Below are positions 54,896 to 63,085 of a stretch of 64,000 nucleotides of DNA, piece after piece (the stretch's first letter is position 1; each line of letters opens with the position of its first letter). This DNA comes from Bacteroidota bacterium. Lineage in GTDB: Bacteria; Bacteroidota; Ignavibacteria; UBA10030; UBA6906. The DNA lies in the NCBI GenBank assembly GCA_019637975.1, contig JAHBUR010000010.1:1-64000 (forward strand). The letters run 5' to 3'. A model generated the notes under the pieces. That model saw only the letters and a list, made by a program, of their open reading frames with translations, ran no database searches and was not told the origin of the DNA. The position numbers were made by a program, and so were the translations under genes.

Positions 54896-55711
54896 TCACT
54901 TCTTCACGGCAAGTATCTCAATCATCGGCGGCGAGCAGAAGAAGGCGTTGGGGTCGTTGGCCCGGTTCTGCCAATCGTGAACGAGAGCCGCGTGTTCATC
55001 CGCGGTCAGCCTTCCCTCTTCGACAAGTTTCGGAGCGTAGGTTTCAATGAAGATGGTCGGCCATGTCCAGAGTTGCGACTTCGGCCTCGCAATGCGATGG
55101 AGCGGACGAATGTCCACCGGCGAAAGTCCATGCTTCGCCAGCAACCCGGGCAGCCGCATCCCGACTTTTGTGTCTCCGCCTCTGCCGTTCCATGCATCCG
55201 CAACCGCCATCATAAACCGCTCGAATGCCGCGCTGCGCGGCGCAAGCAGGATGCCTTCGTAGTTCATATACTCCTGAATGGCAAACACGCCTCCGGGTTT
55301 CAAGGCACGTGCAACGCCTTCGATCACCGCCTCCGGGTCTTTCACAAAACAGAGAACCCAGCGCTGGTACGCAATATCCACCGTTGCGTCGGGAATATCA
55401 AGCCGCTGTACGTCACCTACTTGTGCTTCGACCGAAACGTTCCCCTCCTCTTCCAGTCTGCTGCGCAAGAACTCGATGAAGCGTGCTGATTCATCCAGGG
55501 CGATAACCTTGCCGCGGTGAGTTACCAACGCCGCCAAATCAAGACTCGTGTATCCCGGGCCGCAACCGATGTCGAGAACTGTTTTCCCGGGAGAGATCCC
55601 GGCACGCTCCCATATCGCGAATGCGGATTCACTCCAGAGTTTGTGTTGAAGACCAAGCCTTGTTACTTCGGCATCGTGCGTGCCGAGCGCGTATTCTTTC
55701 TGAGCGTTCAT
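54896..55711 (-). CDS. class I SAM-dependent methyltransferase
   Basis: About 271 residues from MNAQKEYALG (ATG at 55711); the frame opens at 55831 inside the ogt gene but this start makes the known N-terminus. VLDIGCGPGYTSLDLA (motif I), VIALDESARF (acidic post-I residue), LDIPDATVDIAYQRWVLCF (motif IV) and ALKPGGVFAIQEYMNY (motif VI) show a complete methyltransferase domain. The substrate is not indicated. It converges with the tail-tube gene (55 bp between stops). Confidence 0.85.
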   Translation of the reverse strand: MNAQKEYALGTHDAEVTRLGLQHKLWSESAFAIWERAGISPGKTVLDIGCGPGYTSLDLAALVTHRGKVIALDESARFIEFLRSRLEEEGNVSVEAQVGDVQRLDIPDATVDIAYQRWVLCFVKDPEAVIEGVARALKPGGVFAIQEYMNYEGILLAPRSAAFERFMMAVADAWNGRGGDTKVGMRLPGLLAKHGLSPVDIRPLHRIARPKSQLWTWPTIFIETYAPKLVEEGRLTADEHAALVHDWQNRANDPNAFFCSPPMIEILAVKK

Positions 55712-55730
55712 ATAGGAAGAATGATTTGAG

Positions 55731-56261
55731 TTAAGCGAACATCTGCTTCGGGATGGCACCTTCAAGTTCAAGCAGCCACCGCTTGCGCCACAAGCCGCCA
55801 CCGTAACCGTGCAGGTTCCCGTCGCCATCAATCACACGATGGCAAGGAATAATTATCGGAATGTAATTCATGCCGTTTGCGCGACCCACTGCCCGCGCCG
55901 CGCCCGGTTTGCCCAAGTGAACCGCCAGTTCTCCATAGGATCGGGTTTCTCCGTACGGTATCTTCATCAATTCGTTCCATACATTCTTCTCGAACACGGT
56001 TCCCTTCTGATCAATCGGGAGAGTGAAATCCTTCCGCGTGCCGTCGAAATATTCGCATGCTTGGGATTCAAGTTCTTCAAGCAGGCTGCTTGTTCCCTCT
56101 CTCATCTCCACTCCGTACCGTTTTGTCATCCGCGCTGTAATACGTTCAAGTCCTCCCCGGTCGAAGAACTCAAAAAGGCATACACCTCTCGACGTCACGC
56201 CGCCGATCATTTCGCCGACGGGCGTGGTGATGATTTTGTAGAGAATACCTTCAGCGTCCAT
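55731..56261 (-). CDS. ogt: methylated-DNA--protein-cysteine methyltransferase
   Basis: 176 residues. IPIIIPCHRVI contains the acceptor Cys140, preceded by IPYGETRSYGELAVHLG (DNA-binding helix with the Arg finger, RAVGRANG) and followed by GGGLWRKRWLLELE. It removes O6-alkyl groups from guanine in a single-turnover reaction. Its start overlaps the Ada-type regulator gene by 11 bp, recreating as two proteins what E. coli has as one Ada. Confidence 0.95.
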   Translation of the reverse strand: MDAEGILYKIITTPVGEMIGGVTSRGVCLFEFFDRGGLERITARMTKRYGVEMREGTSSLLEELESQACEYFDGTRKDFTLPIDQKGTVFEKNVWNELMKIPYGETRSYGELAVHLGKPGAARAVGRANGMNYIPIIIPCHRVIDGDGNLHGYGGGLWRKRWLLELEGAIPKQMFA

Positions 56262-56790
56262 TGATTCTCCCCGGCGGGTGGCCGTACTGTTTGATGAATG
56301 CGTCGCGGAAACCGCTGGATGATTCGAAGCCTGTTTCGTACGCCGCTGTCAGGTAGTCCGAGCCGTTTCGCATGAGTGAGTGTGCGTATTCGAGCCGTAC
56401 CCGCCGGTGCATTGCCATAGGCGTTGTGTTCATATACGATTTGAAGTAGCGGCGAATAGTCGAGATATCCACTCCGCCGGTTGTAGCGAGCAGTTGCTCG
56501 TCGAGTTTGCGGGTCGTATTCTGTTTGATAGTCGCCAAAACCGAATCGAGCCACGGCGGCTGTGTGTTTGGATAAAACTCGGAGCGGCACCGTTTGCATC
56601 CGCGGAACCCTGCAGCAATGGCCTCTTCCCGTGTCTCGACAAACACGACATTCTTCATCATCGGCAGTTTCGCTTTGCAGGAGGGCAGACAATAAATCTT
56701 CGTGGTCTTCACGCAAACGAAGAATTTGCCGTCGTACGAGGCATCGTCGTTCTGCATTGCGGCTATCATTTCTTCTTGTGTGAATTTCAT
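56251..56790 (-). CDS. adaA: Ada-type DNA-damage-responsive regulator (AdaA)
   Basis: About 179 residues from the ATG at 56790 (MKFTQEEMI). The N-terminal zinc domain has Cys34, Cys38, Cys65 and Cys68 in FVCVKTTKIYCLPSC and FRGCKRCRSEFYP, the phosphotriester-sensing site of Ada. The second half is an AraC helix-turn-helix pair (ISTIRRYFKSYMNTTP, YLTAAYETGFESSSGFRDAF, GHPPGRING). It repairs methylphosphotriesters and then activates transcription of the repair gene. Overlap with ogt indicates translational coupling, similar to Bacillus adaA-adaB. Confidence 0.93.
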   Translation of the reverse strand: MKFTQEEMIAAMQNDDASYDGKFFVCVKTTKIYCLPSCKAKLPMMKNVVFVETREEAIAAGFRGCKRCRSEFYPNTQPPWLDSVLATIKQNTTRKLDEQLLATTGGVDISTIRRYFKSYMNTTPMAMHRRVRLEYAHSLMRNGSDYLTAAYETGFESSSGFRDAFIKQYGHPPGRINGR

Positions 56791-56881
56791 GGTCATCAAT
56801 CTAACGCAAAGAATTCTCCGACGCTACCGATTTTCGTGCAGGGAACAATGGGAATTCAGATTGGGGATTTTTGATTGCGGA

Positions 56882-58408
56882 TTACGCTGTATCTGTCAAT
56901 CTTAGGTCGGTTTCCGCCCTCAAGTAATACACATTCTCCTTCTTCACAATCCTGTCAAAAATCTCCTCGTTGTGTGAGATCAGCAGGATGCCTTTGCCGG
57001 CATTCTGCTTTCGTTGAAGCATTGCAATCACCTTTCCCGCACTTTCGAAGTCGAGGCCGTTCAGCGGTTCATCTAAAATCAGTATATCAGTATCAAGCGC
57101 AAAGCCACGCAGCAGATTCAGCCGTTGTTTCTGTCCGCCGCTGAGGTGTTTGACCTTCTTGGTCAGGAAACTTGCATCGAGAGCTGAGTCGAACAATTCT
57201 CTGAGGATGGTAATGACCTGAGCATCCGTTGGCCGCTTCAATGCAGGCAGGCCTTCGAATGTTCCCTTCACCGTCGATTCCGGGTTCAATGCTTCGTCGG
57301 CATGTTGAAACACCATCGTCATCTTCCGTCCCCAAATATTCTTGTGCCAGAACGAGCGCGGCGTCTTCTCATTCATCTCCAATCCACCCAACCGGGCCGC
57401 AAGATGCCCTGCCTGCAACAATCCCATTGCAAGCTTCACAAGCGTCGTCTTCCCCACTCCGCTTGCGGCCTTCAAATACACAATGTCGCCCGCATGCAAC
57501 TGAAGAGAGCATTCGTTCTTTCTCTCCTTGTCACTTGAGATACGCAATGTACGGTCAAACACCCGGGCGCCGCTTTCGATGGTAAGTAATGTCGTGCGGG
57601 CACTCTCTGTACGGCTTTCGCCGGAAGGATGTTGCGTATGCAGCCATTCGAGGTACGCATCGGTATCAAAATTCTCCAGCGCAAGCGTGTCTCCTTTCAG
57701 CGTGACCTCTTTGAATGCGAGTTTGTTCATCACATCCTTATGACTCACGTTGATTTTCTCAATCATCGAATAATCATGCGTGATGAGCAGGCAGGTGAAG
57801 TTCACTTTTCTGAACCGTTCGAGCAGCATATCGAGAAACACATCACGATACACATTGTCGAGACTTCCGGTCGGCTCGTCAAACACGAAGATCTCGTATT
57901 CGGATGGCTGCTTCCGTTCGATAAGGAGATCGATCTTCTTGAACGCCATCGCAAGCAGGATGCGCTGCTTCTCGCCGCCGCTGGGACGGTGTGGCTCCGG
58001 ATACACCTCGACAATCTTCTTGATATCATCCGGCGGCGAATGTTGCCACAACGCGCCGAGGATGGTATCTTCTCTGTTCGAGAATCCAAGACTCCCCTCA
58101 CGCATTTGCGTCGCAAGCGTCATCAACGGATTCAGATGGGTTGAAGGTTCTTGAAAGACAAAAAAACTTTGATGCTGCAGTTGTGCTGTTTCGGGGCGGG
58201 AAAGATACTTCCGATACGGCTCACCGTCAATGGTGATATCAAGTTCGTCGGGATCCAGAAGTCCGTATAACGCTTTTGAAATGAGCGACTTCCCAATTCC
58301 CGATTCTCCCAGAAGCAGCGTGATGCGGTTTTCCGGGATCTCGAAGTTATCAATCGAGACGAGCCTCCTTTTTCCCGCGGCAATTCTGATGGTTCGGCTG
58401 ATAGTCAT
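56882..58408 (-). CDS. fused double-ATPase subunit of a divergent Dpp/Opp-type ABC system
   Basis: 508 residues with two complete ABC domains. Domain 1: Walker A GESGIGKS (34-41), Q-loop FQEPSTHLNP (85-94), signature SGGEKQR (143-149), Walker B IFVFDEP (173-179), switch His211. Domain 2: ASGVGKTT (315-322), FQHADEALNP (367-376), signature LSGGQKQR (422-429), Walker B LILDEP (443-448), His479. The FQxPxxxLNP motifs are characteristic of DppD/DppF and OppD/OppF ATPases; YejF and GsiA are similar fusions. Its start is contiguous with the permease gene upstream (0 bp gap). A short linker (about 260-285) connects the domains, and each lacks the usual C-terminal oligopeptide-binding extension. Confidence 0.9.
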   Translation of the reverse strand: MTISRTIRIAAGKRRLVSIDNFEIPENRITLLLGESGIGKSLISKALYGLLDPDELDITIDGEPYRKYLSRPETAQLQHQSFFVFQEPSTHLNPLMTLATQMREGSLGFSNREDTILGALWQHSPPDDIKKIVEVYPEPHRPSGGEKQRILLAMAFKKIDLLIERKQPSEYEIFVFDEPTGSLDNVYRDVFLDMLLERFRKVNFTCLLITHDYSMIEKINVSHKDVMNKLAFKEVTLKGDTLALENFDTDAYLEWLHTQHPSGESRTESARTTLLTIESGARVFDRTLRISSDKERKNECSLQLHAGDIVYLKAASGVGKTTLVKLAMGLLQAGHLAARLGGLEMNEKTPRSFWHKNIWGRKMTMVFQHADEALNPESTVKGTFEGLPALKRPTDAQVITILRELFDSALDASFLTKKVKHLSGGQKQRLNLLRGFALDTDILILDEPLNGLDFESAGKVIAMLQRKQNAGKGILLISHNEEIFDRIVKKENVYYLRAETDLRLTDTA

Positions 58409-59272
58409 TTACAGTCGGTGCCTCTTCACAAATCCATTGGAGATTTTATAGAGGCACAGAAGCGTGAATACAATGGTCCACGCCGTGCTGATGCCCTGCA
58501 AGTGCTGGAAGAAGAGTGAGCTGACATTCCTGAAATTCGTCACGACCGTGCCGATGGCAAGAATATCCTGCTTGCTGTCCATCGTTGCAAGAAGTCCGCC
58601 CAGCGTTGTCGGGAAATTGCTGAGACTCACGTCGGTGGAAAGGCCGACCGACACAATGAAATCCACGCTGCATAAGAGAAAGATGGTGGCGCCAAACACC
58701 GAGATCATTTTGTGAAGAAGATGCGCACGGCTGTTCTTGAACAGAATTTCCGTATTGATAATTCTGCTTTCACTGATGCCACAGCACAGCATGGCATCAA
58801 AGAAATCCGATTTCATATAGAACGCTATTCTCTCCCGGATCACATCCGTGACTTCGAGAAAAACGAATACGCTGATGACGAACGACATCCAGACGAGTTG
58901 GGCAGTCTGCGTCCTGAGAATATCACCTTGAATGAACAGAGTGAGCACAACATATCCAATCAAGATACCGACGATTTGAGGTACTGAACGAATCAGGTTG
59001 AGAAGAAATGTCAGAAACAGATAGGGGATGCGCGTCCGCGACTCGTCGAGGAAATGCATCGCCAACGCAGCCAACCATCCCAACAGAAAGGCAAGCAACA
59101 CCACAAGCGTGCCGACAATCAGCGTGTTGAGGGATGCGGCACTCAATCGGGCAAACGCCGCCGGATTGAGATATAGTGTGTTCCACAACCACAGACTGCC
59201 GAGACCCGCAAGCCAGATGAACAGCCAGAGCTTGTCTTTTGCCCGGAAGATATTTGGCCGAAGGAACCTCAT
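58409..59272 (-). CDS. DppC-like permease of the divergent ABC system
   Basis: 287 residues, five to six hydrophobic segments (LWLFIWLAGLGSLWLWNTLY; LIVGTLVVLLAFLLGWLAALA; YLFLTFLLNLIRSVPQIVGIL; VWMSFVISVFVFLEV). DAMLCCGISESRI is the EAA-type loop that contacts the ATPase, and FIVSVGLSTDVSLSNFPTTLGG parallels the FLGLGVxPPxxxWGxML region of DppC. Overall similarity is low, so this is a distant member. The gene overlaps the preceding permease by 4 bp (ATGA). Confidence 0.8.
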   Translation of the reverse strand: MRFLRPNIFRAKDKLWLFIWLAGLGSLWLWNTLYLNPAAFARLSAASLNTLIVGTLVVLLAFLLGWLAALAMHFLDESRTRIPYLFLTFLLNLIRSVPQIVGILIGYVVLTLFIQGDILRTQTAQLVWMSFVISVFVFLEVTDVIRERIAFYMKSDFFDAMLCCGISESRIINTEILFKNSRAHLLHKMISVFGATIFLLCSVDFIVSVGLSTDVSLSNFPTTLGGLLATMDSKQDILAIGTVVTNFRNVSSLFFQHLQGISTAWTIVFTLLCLYKISNGFVKRHRL

Positions 59273-60378
59273 TGCTGCTTGTTCCCGAATTTCCGTTCTT
59301 GCCGATGCGACCAGAGGTCAACAGCAATCTCTGTTGCCTTTACGAGAAGGAAAATGCTCAACACAATGGCAAGCACAACATCGTACTGCTTGTAGAGAAT
59401 GTTCTTCAGCATCTCATAGCTCAGATGTCCCTGGATATTCAACGCCATCTCTATAATGACAAGTCCCGTGATGAGAAAGGACGCGTGTTCTTTCAGTGTC
59501 GGCTGGAACTGATGCCGCGCATTGAGATAAATATGCTGGAAGACATGCGACGGGAAGCGCTTGCGTAGCCGGAATATGCTGCCTTTTGAAATACCGTCCC
59601 CGGCGTGCCAGGCGTAGGAGTTGTAGAGGTTCTTGACAACCGCCGTTTCGACATACCCCTTCCTGCTCTCCGCAACGAGAAATGTGAAGAAGCGGTTTGT
59701 GTAATTGATGAGAAGTCCGTTCGAGATCACGCCAAGAAGGATCATGAAGATGTAGGAATCTGTATCGAATCTCGTTTTGAACGAATACGCGATAACGTAT
59801 GCGGGTGCGAAAAGAACAACGTATGCCATTCCTTTGACAAGCGCTTTCACCAGAAGCCCAGCAGCCCGTGGAACCGACCGGTTGCCTGATGATGAGAGAT
59901 GATCGAAGAACGTTTCGAGATATGATGAACGGCCTTGCTTCATCTGAACGAACCGGATGGTTCCCAACGTTTGGGCTCCGTAATAACTCAGCGCAAGGAC
60001 AACAATGTAGATGACGATGAACTGAAGATACATACCAAGAAGGTCCTGCGCCTTGGCAGCCGTCAGCCCACGATCTCCTCCTCCGGTTTTGTACAATTCG
60101 TTGGTAAATTGCTCACGCCTGAAATCGTCAATAGCCCGCAGAAGAGAATCATTCTTACCGGAGGCTTCGGGGTGGAAGATGTTCAACGACTCACGAAACA
60201 GCGCCCTGTCCAACGGATTGCCGAAATCAACGAACTCCAACGCCACATATTTCTGAACATCACCGCTCTGCGCCGTCCTCGTGTGCAGATTCTCTTGCCG
60301 AAGCAGATGAATAAGCCCGGCAAACAGCGCCGTCACCAACAGTATGCTTACCGCATGTTCGACAAAACGTGCCTTCAC
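59269..60378 (-). CDS. DppB-like permease of the divergent ABC system
   Basis: 369 residues. The N-terminal helix (SILLVTALFAGLIHLL) is followed by a periplasmic region of about 90 residues with GGDRGLTAAKA, then five hydrophobic segments. The C-terminal ITGLVIIEMALNIQGHLSYE and LKNILYKQYDVVLAIVLS plus LVKATEIAVDLW match, in order, the family features of DppB (E..FxxPGxG...xRDYPVVQG...xNxxVDxxY). Sequence is strongly diverged. It overlaps the DppC-like gene and the upstream SH3-like gene by 4 bp each. Confidence 0.8.
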   Translation of the reverse strand: MKARFVEHAVSILLVTALFAGLIHLLRQENLHTRTAQSGDVQKYVALEFVDFGNPLDRALFRESLNIFHPEASGKNDSLLRAIDDFRREQFTNELYKTGGGDRGLTAAKAQDLLGMYLQFIVIYIVVLALSYYGAQTLGTIRFVQMKQGRSSYLETFFDHLSSSGNRSVPRAAGLLVKALVKGMAYVVLFAPAYVIAYSFKTRFDTDSYIFMILLGVISNGLLINYTNRFFTFLVAESRKGYVETAVVKNLYNSYAWHAGDGISKGSIFRLRKRFPSHVFQHIYLNARHQFQPTLKEHASFLITGLVIIEMALNIQGHLSYEMLKNILYKQYDVVLAIVLSIFLLVKATEIAVDLWSHRQERKFGNKQQ

Positions 60379-61289
60379 TTCTTCTCTCCCCCGCTAATCT
60401 CAATGCGGCCGGGCGTGCTTGACACACGCAACGATGTTCCCAGAATTACTCCCTCAATGGATTTGCCCAACAGTCGCGTACTCTCTGAAAAAGCATCGGC
60501 AGAAGCCGCGGATTCAAGTACACACAATGCTGTGTTGCCCTGTTGCTCGACTTTCCATTGCGGCGGCTGCAATTGGTGCGACGATTCCCGATTGAAGAAG
60601 TCGTACAGCCGCGAGAGTGTAGCGTTCACTTCCTGCACGCGAACACGGATGAGCGGCAGCGTTCGTTCCAATTGTTCGAGTGTTGATGTGCCCGCTTGTT
60701 TGAGAATCCTCCAATCACGTTCCGCTCTCGATTCTCCGAACTGAATCCAGCCGAAGCGGCTTCCGGCACCCAGCGTGCGAACGTAGGCAAATCCCTGATG
60801 CTCGAACAGCCGGACGACAACGGCACCTTGAGCAAGCGGCGATTTCTGTGTCCTTGCCGGATCGTGCAGAATAACGCGGTTGCCGCTCAAGACTTCAACC
60901 GTATCGCCAAGCAGAGTCGCATTGCGATATGTTCTCTGAAACATCCCACCTTCCACTCCCGCTAGTTGCCCGCCAGTATCTTTCTCGAAAAAGTAGATCC
61001 GGTTTCCAACCTCCACCCTCATGCAAGGAGTGAAACCGTCGCCCAACATATCGTCGGGATTGAGAATTCTGAAGGGAGTGAACGGAAGAAACTCCGCCTT
61101 CTCACTGTTGGTAATTTGCTGCTGGTATTGATTGTAGACGAAAAGAAGGCGGACTTCCCCGAGAACGAGAAAGTCCGCTTTGGTGTTTGCAGAAACCGGA
61201 GACAGCAGCAGGAAAAGCGCTGTAATGACAAACGCTGTTCCGCGCATAAGCCGTATGACGAAGGAAACTACTTTGGTTGCTCTTTCCAT
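60375..61289 (-). CDS. exported SH3-like protein associated with the ABC system
   Basis: 304 residues with a signal segment (GTAFVITALFLLLSPVSANT). The start may be at 61289 (overlaps the solute-binding-like gene by 22 bp) or at the internal ATG at 61247. The N-terminal region includes ADFLVLGEVRLLFVYNQYQQ, and about 120-190 holds a bacterial SH3-like stretch (GDTVEVLSGNRVILHDP ... VVVRLFEHQGFAYVRTLG). The C-terminal part has helical character (STLEQLERTLPLIRVRVQEV). No known family. Its overlap on both sides with transporter genes suggests it is an integral accessory. Confidence 0.75.
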   Translation of the reverse strand: MERATKVVSFVIRLMRGTAFVITALFLLLSPVSANTKADFLVLGEVRLLFVYNQYQQQITNSEKAEFLPFTPFRILNPDDMLGDGFTPCMRVEVGNRIYFFEKDTGGQLAGVEGGMFQRTYRNATLLGDTVEVLSGNRVILHDPARTQKSPLAQGAVVVRLFEHQGFAYVRTLGAGSRFGWIQFGESRAERDWRILKQAGTSTLEQLERTLPLIRVRVQEVNATLSRLYDFFNRESSHQLQPPQWKVEQQGNTALCVLESAASADAFSESTRLLGKSIEGVILGTSLRVSSTPGRIEISGGEKK

Positions 61290-63067
61290 TTCTTGATGGT
61301 CGAGAGCTGCGAGGCCACGCCGTACAAATCAATGCTTGTGCTGTCGAACTGTGTGCTGAAATACGCCAGCGACGGCAGAGAAAACATCCACGCACCGAGA
61401 CTCAACTGATTTTCCAGCGCATCAATGCGGCGTGAAAATTCCTGCTTATCCCCGATCTGCCGTGTCGCCATGAAGCCGTAGATATATTGCAGCAACTGGT
61501 TGATGTCGGCCTGATCGGGGCCGCCCAGTTCGGCATCGAGCCTGAAGAAATTCTTCTCCGCCTTCCATGAAGCCGGGCTGACTCCTCCGCCGTCCGGTGT
61601 TGTCACAAGATTGATGCGGTACGTTTGCAGGTCAGGCTCACGCAGGAAAATGTCGTACAAGTCGTACAGGAAATTACTTCTGTAACCGCTGATGGCAACG
61701 AGCAGGGCGTCGTAGTTCCCCCGCTTAACGTCGTCGTTCTGCACCGCAGTCACCTTCAACCTGCCGCGTGAAATTCCCGGACTGTTGATGACATCAATCA
61801 GGTCGGCGTATTCTTCACGGAATCCAAAATTCATACACGCCGCAATGCGGACGGTATCAGGCAGAATTCCCATGTTCACAGGCATATCGGTGACAAACGG
61901 CGTCACGACGCTATCTTCGACATAGTAGGATGATGTAGGAAACACGCTCTTGTTTACATAGTCATCATAGTTGTTCCTGTTCCCCCTGTAATCAATTATG
62001 TTCCGTTGCTGGGGTGTCCCGACTTTGTACAATGCGCTGATCACCTGCTTGCCGTTGAGCATCGAACGGACAGCCAATCGTTGTTCGCGGTTGAGACGCT
62101 GCGTGTTGAACAAAACGGCAAACAGCGTCGTGCTGACATTGGACTTCACAAAGAATTTCGTGCTGTCATTCAAGATCGGTGAGAGACTGCCGAACGGCGT
62201 ATCGAGCAGAACGTTGATGCGATTGTTCTTCAACTCCGTCGTGAATGTGCTGTTGTCAATGAACGGCGACAACATCACGCTGGCGATATTTGCAGTCCCG
62301 TCGGGACTCTTGTGATAATTCGAAACGCCTTCCTTCGGGGGCAACATCAGGAATGCGTTGCTGCCGATTGTGTAGTTCAACGCATTCATGTCGGAACCGT
62401 CCGGCAGAACCTTGAACGACAACACTTCTTTGATATCGGTTTCCTTCCAGATGCGGTCGCCGCGGAATCTCATGCGAATGACGTTACTCGCATCCGGTCC
62501 TTCAAAAGCAAGCGGGTCAATTGCCTGAGAGACAAGAATGTAATCGGGAGAGAGACTCCCCAGCGCCTGAATACGCCGCAGCGTGAAATTCAAATCAGCG
62601 GCACTGAAGAGATGCTCACGCGTCTTGTCAATCGACTTGAGTTCATCTTTCTCCATCGTTGCGGTATAGCTGTCGTGCCAGTACTTGTTCGTTTTGAGCC
62701 GCACCGACACGATATTGTTCTCGTCTATGCCAATCAATTCTCCCAAACCATCTTCATACACTACGCCGCTGGCATCGGCGGAGATATTAAAGAGTCCATC
62801 GAACTGGATTTCTTCCAACTTGTCCGACAGCGCCGTTGAACTCGGCAAATGCGGATCAATCGTCGGTTTTTGATGGGAGATGTAGGGGATGACGATCATC
62901 CCGCGAAGTTTATCGAGCGTGAGATAATAGTACAATCCTCCGGCTATCAACAGCAGTACCGCGATACTTGAAGCGATGATGATGTTCCGCTTCTTATTCG
63001 ACTTCGGAGGCGGAGGTGGCGGAGTCCAAGCCGGGATGGCGGTTTCCTGGGTCTTTTGTTCGTCCAT
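61268..63067 (-). CDS. membrane-anchored solute-binding-like protein of the ABC system
   Basis: 599 residues. A cytoplasmic tail with six consecutive prolines (16-21) leads into one transmembrane helix (about 29-50, IIIASSIAVLLLIAGGLYYY); the remainder is extracytoplasmic. HLFSAADLNFTLRRIQAL parallels the TAxDVxxTLxR motif of SBP family 5 (peptide/nickel) proteins, and LIQ-like repeats (LNREQRLAVRSMLNGKQVIS, INLVTTPDGGGVSP) fit the same fold, but most landmarks are weak. Not secreted free: it is tethered. It precedes the SH3-like gene and follows the partial gene by 18 bp. Confidence 0.75.
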   Translation of the reverse strand: MDEQKTQETAIPAWTPPPPPPKSNKKRNIIIASSIAVLLLIAGGLYYYLTLDKLRGMIVIPYISHQKPTIDPHLPSSTALSDKLEEIQFDGLFNISADASGVVYEDGLGELIGIDENNIVSVRLKTNKYWHDSYTATMEKDELKSIDKTREHLFSAADLNFTLRRIQALGSLSPDYILVSQAIDPLAFEGPDASNVIRMRFRGDRIWKETDIKEVLSFKVLPDGSDMNALNYTIGSNAFLMLPPKEGVSNYHKSPDGTANIASVMLSPFIDNSTFTTELKNNRINVLLDTPFGSLSPILNDSTKFFVKSNVSTTLFAVLFNTQRLNREQRLAVRSMLNGKQVISALYKVGTPQQRNIIDYRGNRNNYDDYVNKSVFPTSSYYVEDSVVTPFVTDMPVNMGILPDTVRIAACMNFGFREEYADLIDVINSPGISRGRLKVTAVQNDDVKRGNYDALLVAISGYRSNFLYDLYDIFLREPDLQTYRINLVTTPDGGGVSPASWKAEKNFFRLDAELGGPDQADINQLLQYIYGFMATRQIGDKQEFSRRIDALENQLSLGAWMFSLPSLAYFSTQFDSTSIDLYGVASQLSTIKKWKEQPK

Positions 63068-63085
63068 AGTTTCGTTCTTCCTTTG